A stretch of 64,000 bases of DNA from NCBI RefSeq assembly GCF_004300825.1, contig NZ_CP036250.1:1488001-1552000 (forward strand), in the 5' to 3' direction. Shown here in pieces: positions 7,289 through 15,074 of the stretch (the stretch's first letter is position 1; each line of letters opens with the position of its first letter). The notes beneath the pieces are model-generated. The model saw only the letters and a program-made list of their open reading frames with translations. It was not told where the DNA came from and made no database searches. This DNA comes from Egicoccus halophilus (GTDB lineage Bacteria; Actinomycetota; Nitriliruptoria; Nitriliruptorales; Nitriliruptoraceae). Both the position numbers and the translations under genes were made by a program.

Positions 7289-8329
7289 TCAGCGCTCGGT
7301 CGTCACCTCGCGCCGGCGCGCCAGCGCCGCTGCCCGTGCGGCACGCAGGCGACCGGCGACCGCTTCCTCGTCGGCGGGCGCCACGACGTGCAACTCGCCG
7401 GTGGGCACGTCGATCCAGCCGAGGGTGCGCCCCTCGGAGGTGTTGGCGTAGTAGCGGTGCCTGCCGTAGCGCTGCCACTCCCGTACGGCGAACACGGGCG
7501 ACGCGACCGCAGCGATCGGCGCGTGGCTCGCGTCCCGGCTCACTGGGGGTGGTGGTGGCTTGGTGGCCGCCGCCGCCCGCAGCGGTGGTGTCGGCGTCGG
7601 TGGTGTCGGCGTCGTCGCAGGTGTCGGGGTCGGCAAGTGCCGAGGCAATCCTGACGGCGTGCGCGCCGGTGCTTGCCGCGGGCGTGCCGGCGTCCACGTC
7701 TGGGGCCAGCGGGCGAGCCGTTCGAGCTCGGCGATCTGCGCTGGTGGCCACGCGGTCGCTCGCTGCCGAACGAACCAGCGCGGGAGCGAACGCCGCCCGA
7801 CGACGGAGAAGTCCGAGGGACGCCGCCGAATCTCGAGTTCGCAGCCCATCACCACCAGTACCGCCCAGACGTTGACGTCCTGGCCGGCCGCGGCCGTCAG
7901 GCGCTTCTGCACCAAGGCCGCCTCGCGAAGCAGCTTCGGTACGACGTCCGTCTTGCGGCCGTTCACCAGGACCGCCCGGTCGTAGACGGTCACCCGCCCG
8001 GAGAGGTGCTTGGTGTTGAGCGAGAAGACGCCAGACGGGCCGAGCACCAGATGATCGAGGTTCGCGCCACGCGTGCCGATCGGCAGGTCGTGCACGACCG
8101 CCCACGGTTCGGGCAGGCGAGCGAGGCGTCGGCCGACCGCTTCCTCGCCGGCCGCCCCCTTGGCCCAGGCCCGCTCCGGCGTCTTGACGTCGAAGAGCCG
8201 CTCGGCGAAGCGTCGGAAGCCGCTCTTGCCGGCGGCGAGCTCGGCCGCCATCGCTCGCGCACTGCTCCCGGCGGCGGAGTCCGCGTCAGCAGGGTCGAGT
8301 TGGACCTTCCATCCCGCCCGGTCGACCAT
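7289..8329 (-). CDS. NERD-domain protein
   Basis: GTG/ATG choice: ATG 8329 has a GGAG box seven bases upstream and gives 346 residues; the longer ORF to 8425 adds 32 unlikely residues. A nuclease-related domain (NERD) spans about 55-160, with 'GAAGEEAVGRRLARL', then 'GANLDHLVLGPSGVFSLNTK', which match the NERD pattern of Glu, the Asp-His pair and the 'xxTK' catalytic-like core of the restriction-endonuclease fold. A Pro/Thr-rich linker ('PTPTPATTPTPPTPTPP') leads to a small C-terminal domain with 'RYYANTSEGRTLGWIDVPTG'. NERD proteins are thought to act on nucleic acid, but few are characterised. It converges on the monooxygenase gene; a role here cannot be assigned. Confidence 0.8.
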   Translation of the reverse strand: MVDRAGWKVQLDPADADSAAGSSARAMAAELAAGKSGFRRFAERLFDVKTPERAWAKGAAGEEAVGRRLARLPEPWAVVHDLPIGTRGANLDHLVLGPSGVFSLNTKHLSGRVTVYDRAVLVNGRKTDVVPKLLREAALVQKRLTAAAGQDVNVWAVLVVMGCELEIRRRPSDFSVVGRRSLPRWFVRQRATAWPPAQIAELERLARWPQTWTPARPRQAPARTPSGLPRHLPTPTPATTPTPPTPTPPLRAAAATKPPPPPVSRDASHAPIAAVASPVFAVREWQRYGRHRYYANTSEGRTLGWIDVPTGELHVVAPADEEAVAGRLRAARAAALARRREVTTER

Positions 8330-8524
8330 CCCGTTGCTCCGTACCCGCGTACCGATCAGGCTCGCAGCGTCGCACGGGCGCAGGTCCGCAACGCCGCGTC
8401 CGGCCGGCGGCTTCGCGCAGCGCACGACCGGTCGTGCTTCGCCACGCCCGTTCGTCGTCGCCGGCGTGCGGTCGGGCGCGCCCGGGCACCGACCCAGCCG
8501 TCCGGCCGGCGCCGTGCGGGCCGT

Positions 8525-8692
8525 TCAAGGCCACGAACCGGCGCAGTTGTCGGGTGGATGCCAGTCGCTGCAGAACTCGCAGAAGACGGTGTGGGGGCCG
8601 ACCGGATGCTGGAAGGTCGACGTGTCGGTGAGGGGGCGTCGCCACCAGGCGAGCACCGCATTGACCACGGAGGCGAGGATCGAGAGTTCCAT
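8525..8692 (-). CDS. Small protein with possible zinc-binding Cys/His cluster (55 aa)
   Basis: An ORF from ATG 8692 to TGA at 8525-8527. The first 20 residues are hydrophobic ('LSILASVVNAVLAWW') and could be a membrane or signal anchor. The C-terminal half contains 'FCEFCSDWHPPDNC', that is Cys-x2-Cys-x3-His-x4-Cys, a plausible metal-binding or disulfide arrangement. Codon third positions are mostly G/C as in neighbouring genes. The ribosome-binding site is weak (a GGA only). It could be the first gene of a short minus-strand transcript leading into the NERD gene, 195 bp downstream. Function unknown; a random ORF is still possible. Confidence 0.4.
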   Translation of the reverse strand: MELSILASVVNAVLAWWRRPLTDTSTFQHPVGPHTVFCEFCSDWHPPDNCAGSWP

Positions 8693-8916
8693 GCGTCCAG
8701 TGTCACGGCTGCCAGTGACGTCGCCGCCAGTCCATCAGGAAGTCGTCGGCGACGACCCCGAGAGACGACGCCTCGGCCACGTCGAGCGCATGCGAGACAC
8801 CGGACGGCGTCGCACCCCGCACATCGACGGCGCCGCACCGCAGCGACGGGGGGAGAGCCTCGTCGGAGGGCCTCGCGGCTCGGGCCTCCTCGACGGTGGC
8901 CTCGCACGAAACGCAA

Positions 8917-8945
8917 GCCGGCCGCCCCCAGGGGGGACGACCGGC
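8917..8945 (-). terminator. Probable terminator downstream of the 45-aa membrane protein
   Basis: An imperfect inverted repeat: outer arms gccgg/ccggc and inner arms of four C/G pairs around a short loop, about 40 bp after the stop at 8986. There is no U-tract, as is common for GC-rich actinobacterial terminators. Confidence 0.4.
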
Positions 8946-8985
8946 GACATCGTACGGCCGGTGTGGCTGCCGGCTGCGGCTGCGG

Positions 8986-9123
8986 TCAGGCCGGGGCGAG
9001 TCCGGCAGCCTCACGCTGACGGGTCTCGCGACGCACCCAGGCGGCGAAGCCCTCCTCGACGGCGCGGAACGCGGCCCAGATACCGACCACGGCGGCGGCA
9101 GCGAGCTTGAACAGGTGGAGCAT
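8986..9123 (-). CDS. Small membrane protein (45 aa)
   Basis: ATG 9123 is preceded by a strong AGGAAGGA ribosome-binding site at optimal spacing, so this is very likely a real short gene. The 45-residue product has one hydrophobic segment (residues 5-20, 'FKLAAAAVVGIWAAFR') followed by a charged amphipathic tail with Glu and Arg ('WVRRETRQREAAG'). It probably sits in the cytoplasmic membrane with a cytosolic C-terminus. It is transcribed away from the palindrome array at 9272-9354 and divergently from the small lipoprotein gene at 9424. No family recognised. Confidence 0.6.
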   Translation of the reverse strand: MLHLFKLAAAAVVGIWAAFRAVEEGFAAWVRRETRQREAAGLAPA

Positions 9124-9271
9124 CGAGGTTCCTTCCTCGTCCGTTTGACCACCAGCGTGACGTGCCGGAGGCACATCGGCAAGATGGCAGCCGGCGACGG
9201 GCGCGGTGCGGTCCGGAGCATTCGCCGTGCGTCCCTCCCCACGCCCGGCGCCAGGGGGTCGCCCGGCGACG

Positions 9272-9354
9272 GGGCGACGCGTCGGTCGAGCCTGGGCGAC
9301 GCGTCGGTCCAGCCTGGGCGACGCGTCGGTCCAGCCTGGGCGACGCGTCGGTCG
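9272..9354. promoter_or_regulatory. Four phased palindromes (22-bp direct repeats) between divergent genes
   Basis: The 10-bp perfect palindrome cgacgcgtcg occurs at 9275, 9297, 9319 and 9341, each inside a 22-bp direct repeat that is almost identical in all copies (only g/c exchanges near the end of the unit). The spacing of 22 bp is close to two helical turns, so all sites face the same side of the helix. The array lies in the 300-bp region between the divergent genes at 9123 (minus) and 9424 (plus). This arrangement suits cooperative binding of a dimeric regulator; that role is inference. Confidence 0.6.
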
Positions 9355-9423
9355 ACGGCCGGCCGGGGAGGGGCGGTGGTGTGGGCGCCTACCGTGCGGC
9401 ACCCGCGAGCCTGGAGTCGTCCC

Positions 9424-9561
9424 ATGCGTGTCCGTGCGTCCTTGACCGCCCTGACGTTCGCCGTCGTGCTGTTCGGGTGCGACGACGCGGGCACCGAGGG
9501 CGGCCCCGTCCCGCTCGACGAGACCACCGAGTCGCCCGACGACGGCGCCGGCGACAACTGA
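9424..9561 (+). CDS. Small acidic lipoprotein (45 aa)
   Basis: ATG 9424 lies seven bases after a GGAG box. The N-terminus has basic residues, a hydrophobic stretch and a lipobox 'VLFGC' with Cys19, so the mature part would be a lipid-anchored peptide of only 27 residues, almost entirely Asp, Glu, Gly, Pro and Thr ('DDAGTEGGPVPLDETTES'). Such tiny acidic lipoproteins recur in this window (see 35384). Function unknown; it could be a surface spacer or simply a degenerate lipoprotein. It is just downstream of the phased palindromes, which may control it, and 27 bp upstream of the YgiN-like gene, with which it may be cotranscribed. Confidence 0.55.
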   Translation: MRVRASLTALTFAVVLFGCDDAGTEGGPVPLDETTESPDDGAGDN

Positions 9562-9588
9562 CCGTTCCGATTCGCGAAGGCTGCATCC

Positions 9589-9912
9589 GTGATCTTCATC
9601 ACCGCCAAGTTCCAGGTGAAGCCCGAGTCCGCCGACCGTTGGCCCGAGATCGCCTCGGCGTTCACCGCCGCGACCCGCGCCGAAGAGGGCTGTTTGTGGT
9701 TCGACTGGTCACGCTCGCTCGAGGACCCGCACGAGTACGTCCTCGTGGAGGCGTTCCGCGACGACGAGGCCGGCGCCGCCCACGTCAACTCCGACCATTT
9801 CCAGCAGGCCCGACGTGATCTGCCCCCGCACCTGCTCCACACCCCGAAGGTCGTGAACGTCACGCTCGACCAGAACGGGTGGTCGGAGCTGGGCGAGATG
9901 GCGGTCGACTGA
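9589..9912 (+). CDS. Antibiotic biosynthesis monooxygenase (ABM) domain protein, YgiN-like
   Basis: A 107-residue single-domain protein from GTG 9589. It fits the dimeric alpha+beta-barrel fold: 'IFITAKFQVKPESADRW' as first strand and helix, 'TRAEEGCLWFDWSRSLEDP' as the family's EPGC-like core, 'YVLVEAFRDDEAGAAHVNSDHF' with the conserved His-x3-Asp-H-F end. Members such as YgiN are quinol monooxygenases; others are heme-degrading or of unknown role, and the catalysis needs no cofactor. It is cytosolic. It probably shares a transcript with the lipoprotein gene upstream. The precise substrate is not predictable. Confidence 0.8.
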   Translation: MIFITAKFQVKPESADRWPEIASAFTAATRAEEGCLWFDWSRSLEDPHEYVLVEAFRDDEAGAAHVNSDHFQQARRDLPPHLLHTPKVVNVTLDQNGWSELGEMAVD

Positions 9913-10125
9913 GCGCGGTCCCGACGTCGCGTCGACGTCCGGCGGTCCGGACGCGGTTCGGCGTGATGTTCGTGTCACACCGCCGTGGTCGACTTCGGTT
10001 CGCGTGGGCACGGCCGGGGCGGCCGAGCGGCGTCGGGGAAGCGGTCGGTGAAGGCCACTTCTCCGACGCCGAGCCGACCAGGGGACGCGGTGCTCGCGGA
10101 CCGCGGGAGAGGGCAGGACACCGGC

Positions 10126-11091
10126 GTGGCCTCGTACACGACGTTCAGCTTCGAGGCGGCCGTCGTCGGTGACGGTGATGACGGCTACCCGGACGAGCTG
10201 GCACGCCTGGCCGCGGCGCTGTCGCAGGACGACGCCGAGGTGGTCCGGGAGGCCAGCGACGCCGTTCGCATCCGGCGTTGGCCGCTACCACCGCTGCCGT
10301 TGCATCGTCCGCCGGTCGCGAGCCGCGGGCGCAGCGGTGACGCGAGCCCGGTGACCATCGCCGCGATGTTCGCCCGTGACGGCTACCGGTGCCGCTACTG
10401 CGGCACCCGCACCGTCGCCCGTGAGGCGCTCGAGGCGATGGCCGCCGCCGCGATGCGCTTCGGTCCGGACGTCTTCCCGCGTGCCCCCGGCTGGCGCATG
10501 GACGGCACGCATCCGGCGTTCTACTGGCAGTACGCCACGGACGACCACCTGCTCGCCGCCTCGGTCGGTGGTCCGGCCGACGACCTCGACAACCTCGTCA
10601 GCGCCTGCTGGCCCTGCAACGTGCGCAAGGGCAACGCGACGCTCGAACAACTCGGTTGGGGGCCGCCGTTGCCGCCGCGGCACGACCTCGACGGTTGGGA
10701 CGGCCTGGTCTCGCGGGTCGACGGGCTGAGCCGGCGCGCCGCTGAACGCCGGGCCGTCGCCGCCGACGTGCTCTCGAGCATCGCTGACCGACGTCGCTCG
10801 GTTCGGACCGCCGTCTCTGGCGACGTCTGGCGGCGCAACACCCGAGGCGCGTACGCGACCCGTCGGATCGACGGCTCGCCGCCGTCCTGGGAAGCGCGCA
10901 ACGGCCGCTGGCGGGTGGTCCGCGTCGCCGAGGACCCCCGGACCTATGACCTCGAACGGCGCACCGACGACCGGTGGGTGTACTTCGGCGTGTTCCGCTC
11001 GTCGGACCGGGCACTGCGGATCGCCGCCGAGGTCGACATCGCCGACGGGATCCGGCCCGAGGTGCTGCCCGGCGACTTCCGACCGCGCTGA
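10126..11091 (+). CDS. HNH endonuclease-domain protein
   Basis: GTG 10126 follows an AGGA box by seven bases, giving 321 residues. The HNH/zinc pattern is complete: first Cys pair 'YRCRYCG' near residue 86-92, the catalytic 'TDDHLLAAS' near 139-146, then 'DNLVSACWPCNVRKGN' with the Asn and second Cys pair near 155-170. The gap between Cys pairs is unusually long (about 70 residues) and contains a Trp/Phe-rich insert ('GWRMDGTHPAFYWQYA'). The C-terminal ~140 residues have Trp-rich beta elements of unknown role. It should be a metal-dependent nuclease acting on DNA. No methylase or toxin partner is adjacent, so a restriction role is not supported. Confidence 0.8.
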   Translation: MASYTTFSFEAAVVGDGDDGYPDELARLAAALSQDDAEVVREASDAVRIRRWPLPPLPLHRPPVASRGRSGDASPVTIAAMFARDGYRCRYCGTRTVAREALEAMAAAAMRFGPDVFPRAPGWRMDGTHPAFYWQYATDDHLLAASVGGPADDLDNLVSACWPCNVRKGNATLEQLGWGPPLPPRHDLDGWDGLVSRVDGLSRRAAERRAVAADVLSSIADRRRSVRTAVSGDVWRRNTRGAYATRRIDGSPPSWEARNGRWRVVRVAEDPRTYDLERRTDDRWVYFGVFRSSDRALRIAAEVDIADGIRPEVLPGDFRPR

Positions 11092-11367
11092 ACCGTCGTC
11101 GTCGGTCCTCGCCGGCGGCACGCGAGCGGGTTCCGACGTTGCACACCCGCCGGATCCGTCGGCTGGGCAGGTCAGGGCCCTCGTTTCGGCCGCGCCCCCA
11201 TGTACCCGTGCGTACCCGGCTGCGTACCCGGCTGCGCCCGGCGTGGGCTGGGACGGCGTCTCACGGACCGGTGTCGTGGTGCTCTGTTAGCGTCCCGGAC
11301 GGTCGCGTCCGCGCCGGTCGGGAGCCCGGTGACCAGCGGCGGCCATGCCTGGGAGAGGGAGAGCACC

Positions 11368-13497
11368 GTGCAATGTCGTACGCGACGGTGGCGCCGAGGC
11401 GCCACCATCCTGGCCGTCGCGGGTCTGTTCGCCGCGACCCTGCCAGTCGCCGCCAGCGCCAGTCCGGAACGGGGTCCCGATGGGAACGGACCACCGGGGC
11501 AGGACCGGGCGTTCACCGTCGAGGCGCTGTCGACCCGGGCCGACATGGTCACCGGCGGTGACGTGCTCGTCGGCATCGACGTGCCCCGGAACGTGCCCCA
11601 GCACCAGGTCCGGGTGCTGGCCGCCGGACGCGACGTCTCGGACGCCTTCACCCCCGATCCGTCCGACCCTCGCCGGCTCGTCGGGCTCGTGGAGGGCCTG
11701 CGTCCCGGCACGAACACCATCCGGGTCAGCGGCACCGGCAACGGCCAGGGGCGGCCCACCGCTGCCCTCGAGGTCGTCAACCACCCGAGCAGCGGCCCGG
11801 TGTTCTCCGGCCCGCACCAGACGCCGTTCTCCTGCACCACCGAGCAGGCCGGTCTGGGTACACCGACCGACCCGGCGACCTGCGCGGTGCCGGCCCAGGT
11901 GGTCTGGTACTACCGCACGACGGGTGGCAGCTTCCAACCGCTGGCCGACCCGCAGGACCGCCCGTCCGACCTGGCCACGACCACGACCCGCGACGGACGC
12001 ACCGTCGACTACGTCGTGCGGGTCGAGAGTGGCGTCATCAACCGTTCGATCTACCGCTTCGCCGTGCTCGCCGAGGGCGGTGAGGTCGGTGCCGGCTGGA
12101 ACGGTGGGCTGGTCTACAACTTCGGCGGCGGGTGCGGCACCGGATTCCATCAGGGTTCGCTCAGCCTGGGCACCGTGCTCAGCGACGCGGAACTCTCGCG
12201 CGGCCTCGCCGTCGCCTCCGGCAGCCTCAACGTGCACGGCACCGCCTGCAACGCGGTGCTGTCGGCCGAGACCGCGATGATGGTCAAGGAGCACGTGACC
12301 GAAGAACTGCGCACCGTCCCGCGCTGGACGATGGGCACCGGTGGCTCCGGCGGTGCCATCCAGCAGCACCTCATCGCCAACGACTATCCGGGCATCCTCG
12401 ACGGGCTGGTGCCGCAGCTGACCTTCCAGGACTCGCAGCTCAGCGAACCGGCCGACTGCCGCCTGCTGCGCCGCGCCTTCGCCGGCAGCGGCCTGAGCCC
12501 CGCCCAACAGAACGCGGTGACCGGCTACCACACCGCCACGTCGTGTCTGCTGTGGGACCTCGCCTTCGCCGACGTGCTGGTCGCGCCCACCGGGTGCTCG
12601 TCCAACGTGCCCGTCGCGGAGCGCTACCACCCGGTGACCAACCCGGACGGGGTGCGTTGCACCACCTTCGACTCGATGATCAACGTCTGGGGCGCCGATC
12701 CCGAGACCGGCTTCGCCCGACGTGTGTTCGACAACGTCGGCGTCCAGTACGGGCTCGGGGCACTGCAGGCGGGCACCATCGGCGTCGAGCAGTTCCTCGC
12801 CGTCAACGAACGCGTCGGCGGCTTCGACCAGGACGGCAACGTCGTCGGCGAGCGGTCGGTCGCGGACCGCGACGCGCTCGAGATCGCGTACGCGACCGGC
12901 CAGATGGCACTCGGCGGCGCGCTGTCCGACGTCCCGATCCTCGACGTGCGCCCGTACACCGATCCAGCCGACTTCCACACCTACAGCCACACGTTCACCG
13001 TGCGTGAACGGTTGGAGGACGCCTTCGGCCACGCCGACAACCAGGTGATGTGGCGGGCGCCGTCGGGCAGCGTCGGCAACGCCGCCATGCAGGGCCGCTG
13101 GTTGGACACCATGGCGGACTGGTTGGATGCGATCGCCGCCGACGCCTCGGGTCGCCCGTTGGCCGAGGTGGTCGTCGACCGCCGGCCCGACGATGCCGTC
13201 GACAGCTGTTGGACCCGTGAAGGGGAGCGCATCCTCGAGGTCGCCGAGTACGGCGTGTTCGGTCAGTGCGAGACGCTGATGCCGCCGGCGGCGACGCCGC
13301 GGATCGTGGCCGGCTCCTCGGTCGCCTCCGACGTCATCGCCTGCACGCTGCGACCGGTCGACCTCGAGGAGTACGGGGTCGAGTTCACCCCGACGCAGCA
13401 CGAGCGCCTGCACTCGCTGTTCCCCGACGGGGTGTGCGACTGGGAGGCGCCCAGTGTCGGACAGGTGCCGTTCGCCGGGACCTGGCCCCGCTACTGA
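11368..13497 (+). CDS. Secreted DUF6351 protein (putative hydrolase)
   Basis: GTG 11368 with a GGGAGAGGGAG box gives 709 residues. An N-terminal signal peptide (Arg-rich, then 'ATILAVAGLFAATLPVAASA') predicts export. The mature N-terminus 'FTVEALSTRADMVTGGDVLVGI' and the following 'GRDVSDAFTPDP' are hallmarks of DUF6351 proteins. Around 320-335, 'WTMGTGGSGGAIQQHLIAND' resembles a nucleophile elbow of an alpha/beta-hydrolase (tannase/feruloyl-esterase-like), Ser near 327. Many Cys pairs probably form disulfides outside the cell. The family has no firm biochemical function as far as I know; an esterase role is inference. It stands alone, preceded by a repeat-rich leader with two copies of cgtacccggctg. 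Confidence 0.75.
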   Translation: MQCRTRRWRRGATILAVAGLFAATLPVAASASPERGPDGNGPPGQDRAFTVEALSTRADMVTGGDVLVGIDVPRNVPQHQVRVLAAGRDVSDAFTPDPSDPRRLVGLVEGLRPGTNTIRVSGTGNGQGRPTAALEVVNHPSSGPVFSGPHQTPFSCTTEQAGLGTPTDPATCAVPAQVVWYYRTTGGSFQPLADPQDRPSDLATTTTRDGRTVDYVVRVESGVINRSIYRFAVLAEGGEVGAGWNGGLVYNFGGGCGTGFHQGSLSLGTVLSDAELSRGLAVASGSLNVHGTACNAVLSAETAMMVKEHVTEELRTVPRWTMGTGGSGGAIQQHLIANDYPGILDGLVPQLTFQDSQLSEPADCRLLRRAFAGSGLSPAQQNAVTGYHTATSCLLWDLAFADVLVAPTGCSSNVPVAERYHPVTNPDGVRCTTFDSMINVWGADPETGFARRVFDNVGVQYGLGALQAGTIGVEQFLAVNERVGGFDQDGNVVGERSVADRDALEIAYATGQMALGGALSDVPILDVRPYTDPADFHTYSHTFTVRERLEDAFGHADNQVMWRAPSGSVGNAAMQGRWLDTMADWLDAIAADASGRPLAEVVVDRRPDDAVDSCWTREGERILEVAEYGVFGQCETLMPPAATPRIVAGSSVASDVIACTLRPVDLEEYGVEFTPTQHERLHSLFPDGVCDWEAPSVGQVPFAGTWPRY

Positions 13498-13698
13498 CCG
13501 CTCGTCGTCCTGTTGCCCGCCCGCGCCGGACGCCCGCGCCGGACGCCCGTGCGTGCGTCCGACGCGGCCGGTGGCGTCGCCCACCGCCTCGTTCGGCCAC
13601 CGGTGCGGCGACGGACCACCTCCGACCGTCGGACCCGACGGTCGAGCCGGGTAGGGGGGTGGCCGTACCGTGCCCGCGACATCCCACTCGGAGCATGC

Positions 13699-14523
13699 AT
13701 GGGTCCCACGATCTCACTCGACAACGGTCTCACCGTCCCGCGGCTCGGGTTCGGCACGTTCGAACTCGACGGTGAGGACGCCTACCGGTCGACCCGTACC
13801 GCACTGGAGGTCGGCTACCGCCACGTCGACACGGCGCAGGGCTACGACAACGAGGAGGAGGTGGGTCGGGCCATCGCCGACAGCGAGGTCGATCGCGGCG
13901 ACGTGTGGTTGACCACCAAGATCAAGCCGTCGAACGCCAAGCCCGAGGACGTGCGTGCCTCCAGCGAGCAGAGCCTGCGCAAGCTCGGCGTCGAGCAGGT
14001 CGACCTCATCCTGCTGCACTGGCCGGCCGAGCACGTCGCGCCGCTCGAGGCGACCCTCGAGGCGATGACCGCGCTCGTCGACGACGGGCTGACCCGTTCG
14101 ATCGGCGTGTCGAACTTCCCGTCCAGGCTGCTCGCCCGTGCCTACGAGCTTTCGCCCGGGATCATCACCGACCAGGTGGAGCACCACCCCTACCTGGGGG
14201 TCGACGCGATCGAACGGGTGCTCGAGGAGCACGGTGGTTTCCTCACCGCCTATTCGCCGCTCGCCCGTGGCAACGTCAGTGACGATGCCACGTTGACCGA
14301 GATCGGCGAGGCACACGGCGTGTCGGCCGCCCAGGTCACCCTGCGTTGGATGCTGCAGAAGCCGGACACGGTCGCCATCCCCAAGTCTGGCAACCCCGAC
14401 CGGATCCGGACCAACTTCGCCGTCTTCGACTTCGAGCTGGACGACGACGAGCTCCAGCGCATCGGGGAACTCGAGCGTCAGGAGCGGCTCATCGACCCCG
14501 AGGGTGGTCCCGACTGGGACTGA
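13699..14523 (+). CDS. Aldo/keto reductase
   Basis: ATG 13699, five bases after GGAG, gives 274 residues, the normal AKR size. The tetrad Asp44, Tyr49 ('HVDTAQGYDNEEEVG'), Lys74 ('LTTKIKP') and His107 ('ILLHWP') is complete, and the NADPH-binding 'IPKSGNPDRIRTN' is present near the C-terminus. It resembles the 2,5-diketo-D-gluconate reductase/DkgA group, which reduce small carbonyl compounds with NADPH in the cytosol. It is monocistronic, with a strong hairpin 26 bp after its stop. Physiological substrate unknown; two more AKRs occur in this window (31586 and 47789), from different subfamilies. Confidence 0.9.
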   Translation: MGPTISLDNGLTVPRLGFGTFELDGEDAYRSTRTALEVGYRHVDTAQGYDNEEEVGRAIADSEVDRGDVWLTTKIKPSNAKPEDVRASSEQSLRKLGVEQVDLILLHWPAEHVAPLEATLEAMTALVDDGLTRSIGVSNFPSRLLARAYELSPGIITDQVEHHPYLGVDAIERVLEEHGGFLTAYSPLARGNVSDDATLTEIGEAHGVSAAQVTLRWMLQKPDTVAIPKSGNPDRIRTNFAVFDFELDDDELQRIGELERQERLIDPEGGPDWD

Positions 14524-14548
14524 CACCCTGCGGAACCGGACGTGCAGA

Positions 14549-14579
14549 TGCAGCGGGCGGCCTTCGGCCGCCCGCTGCA
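14549..14579 (+). terminator. Strong terminator hairpin after the aldo/keto reductase
   Basis: A perfect 14-bp stem (left arm tgcagcgggcggcc, right arm its exact reverse complement) closes on a three-base ttc loop, 26 bp after the stop codon. No U-tract. Confidence 0.75.
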
Positions 14580-14708
14580 CCTGTTCCGCACGCACGACGC
14601 GAGCTCACGGCGTGACGGGCTTCCGGCGCGCGACGCTCGCTGGGGAGACGTTCCCTCGTGCCGTTGCCGGGTGTCCGCTGGCGCTGGCCCACGGATCGCC
14701 ACCTCATC

Positions 14709-14749
14709 CGTGGAGTCGTGGAAGCGATCGCTGCTTTCACGACTCCACG
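14709..14749. repeat. Long inverted repeat in the spacer before the lactate permease
   Basis: Arms cgtggagtcgtg (14709-14720) and cacgactccacg (14738-14749) are perfectly complementary, and the 17-base loop holds a second 4-bp stem (aagc/gctt). It could be a second terminator, a processed RNA structure or an operator. Confidence 0.65.
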
Positions 14750-14780
14750 CATGGGAGATCCGACGCCTGGGACGAATGGC

Positions 14781-14876
14781 GCGCGACCCGACGCCCGACC
14801 CGAGGCCCGACCCGAGGCGCGACCCGAGGCGCGACCCGAGGCGCGACCCGAGGCGCCACCCGAGGCGCGACCCGAC
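14781..14876. repeat. Eight 12-bp tandem repeats in a non-coding spacer
   Basis: Eight consecutive copies of gcgcgacccgag with one or two substitutions in four of them. They lie in the 551-bp gene-free spacer (14524-15074) before the lactate permease. One plus-strand frame through it reads Arg-Pro-Glu-Ala repeats, but without a start signal or protein-like flanks, so I treat it as non-coding. Confidence 0.85.
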
Positions 14877-15074
14877 GCACGGCTCGACGAGCGGCGGATG
14901 CAGGGGCCGGGCCCGTGCCAGCTTCGGCACGGATGGTGCTGGGCCGGCGGCCGAGTGTCACGCCGGCACGGGACCATCGGCTGCTGCCGCGGCCTCCCGT
15001 CCGGTCGATCCTGTCCGTAGGCATCGAGCGCACCGGGCTGCTTGGCTCGCGTGGCCGCGACGACTGGACGCACC

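Noticed and set aside
8703-8914. Minus-strand frame with plausible protein (Cys-x2-Cys near its start)
   Set aside because: No usable start codon in the plausible segment; the only in-frame GTGs leave 39 residues or fewer.
9272-9354. Iterons of a plasmid origin
   Set aside because: No replication or partition gene nearby, and the region lies between two small chromosomal-type genes.
14658-15020. ORF with Arg-Pro-Glu-Ala repeats in the spacer before the lactate permease
   Set aside because: Created by the 12-bp tandem repeat; flanks are not protein-like and no start signal is present.
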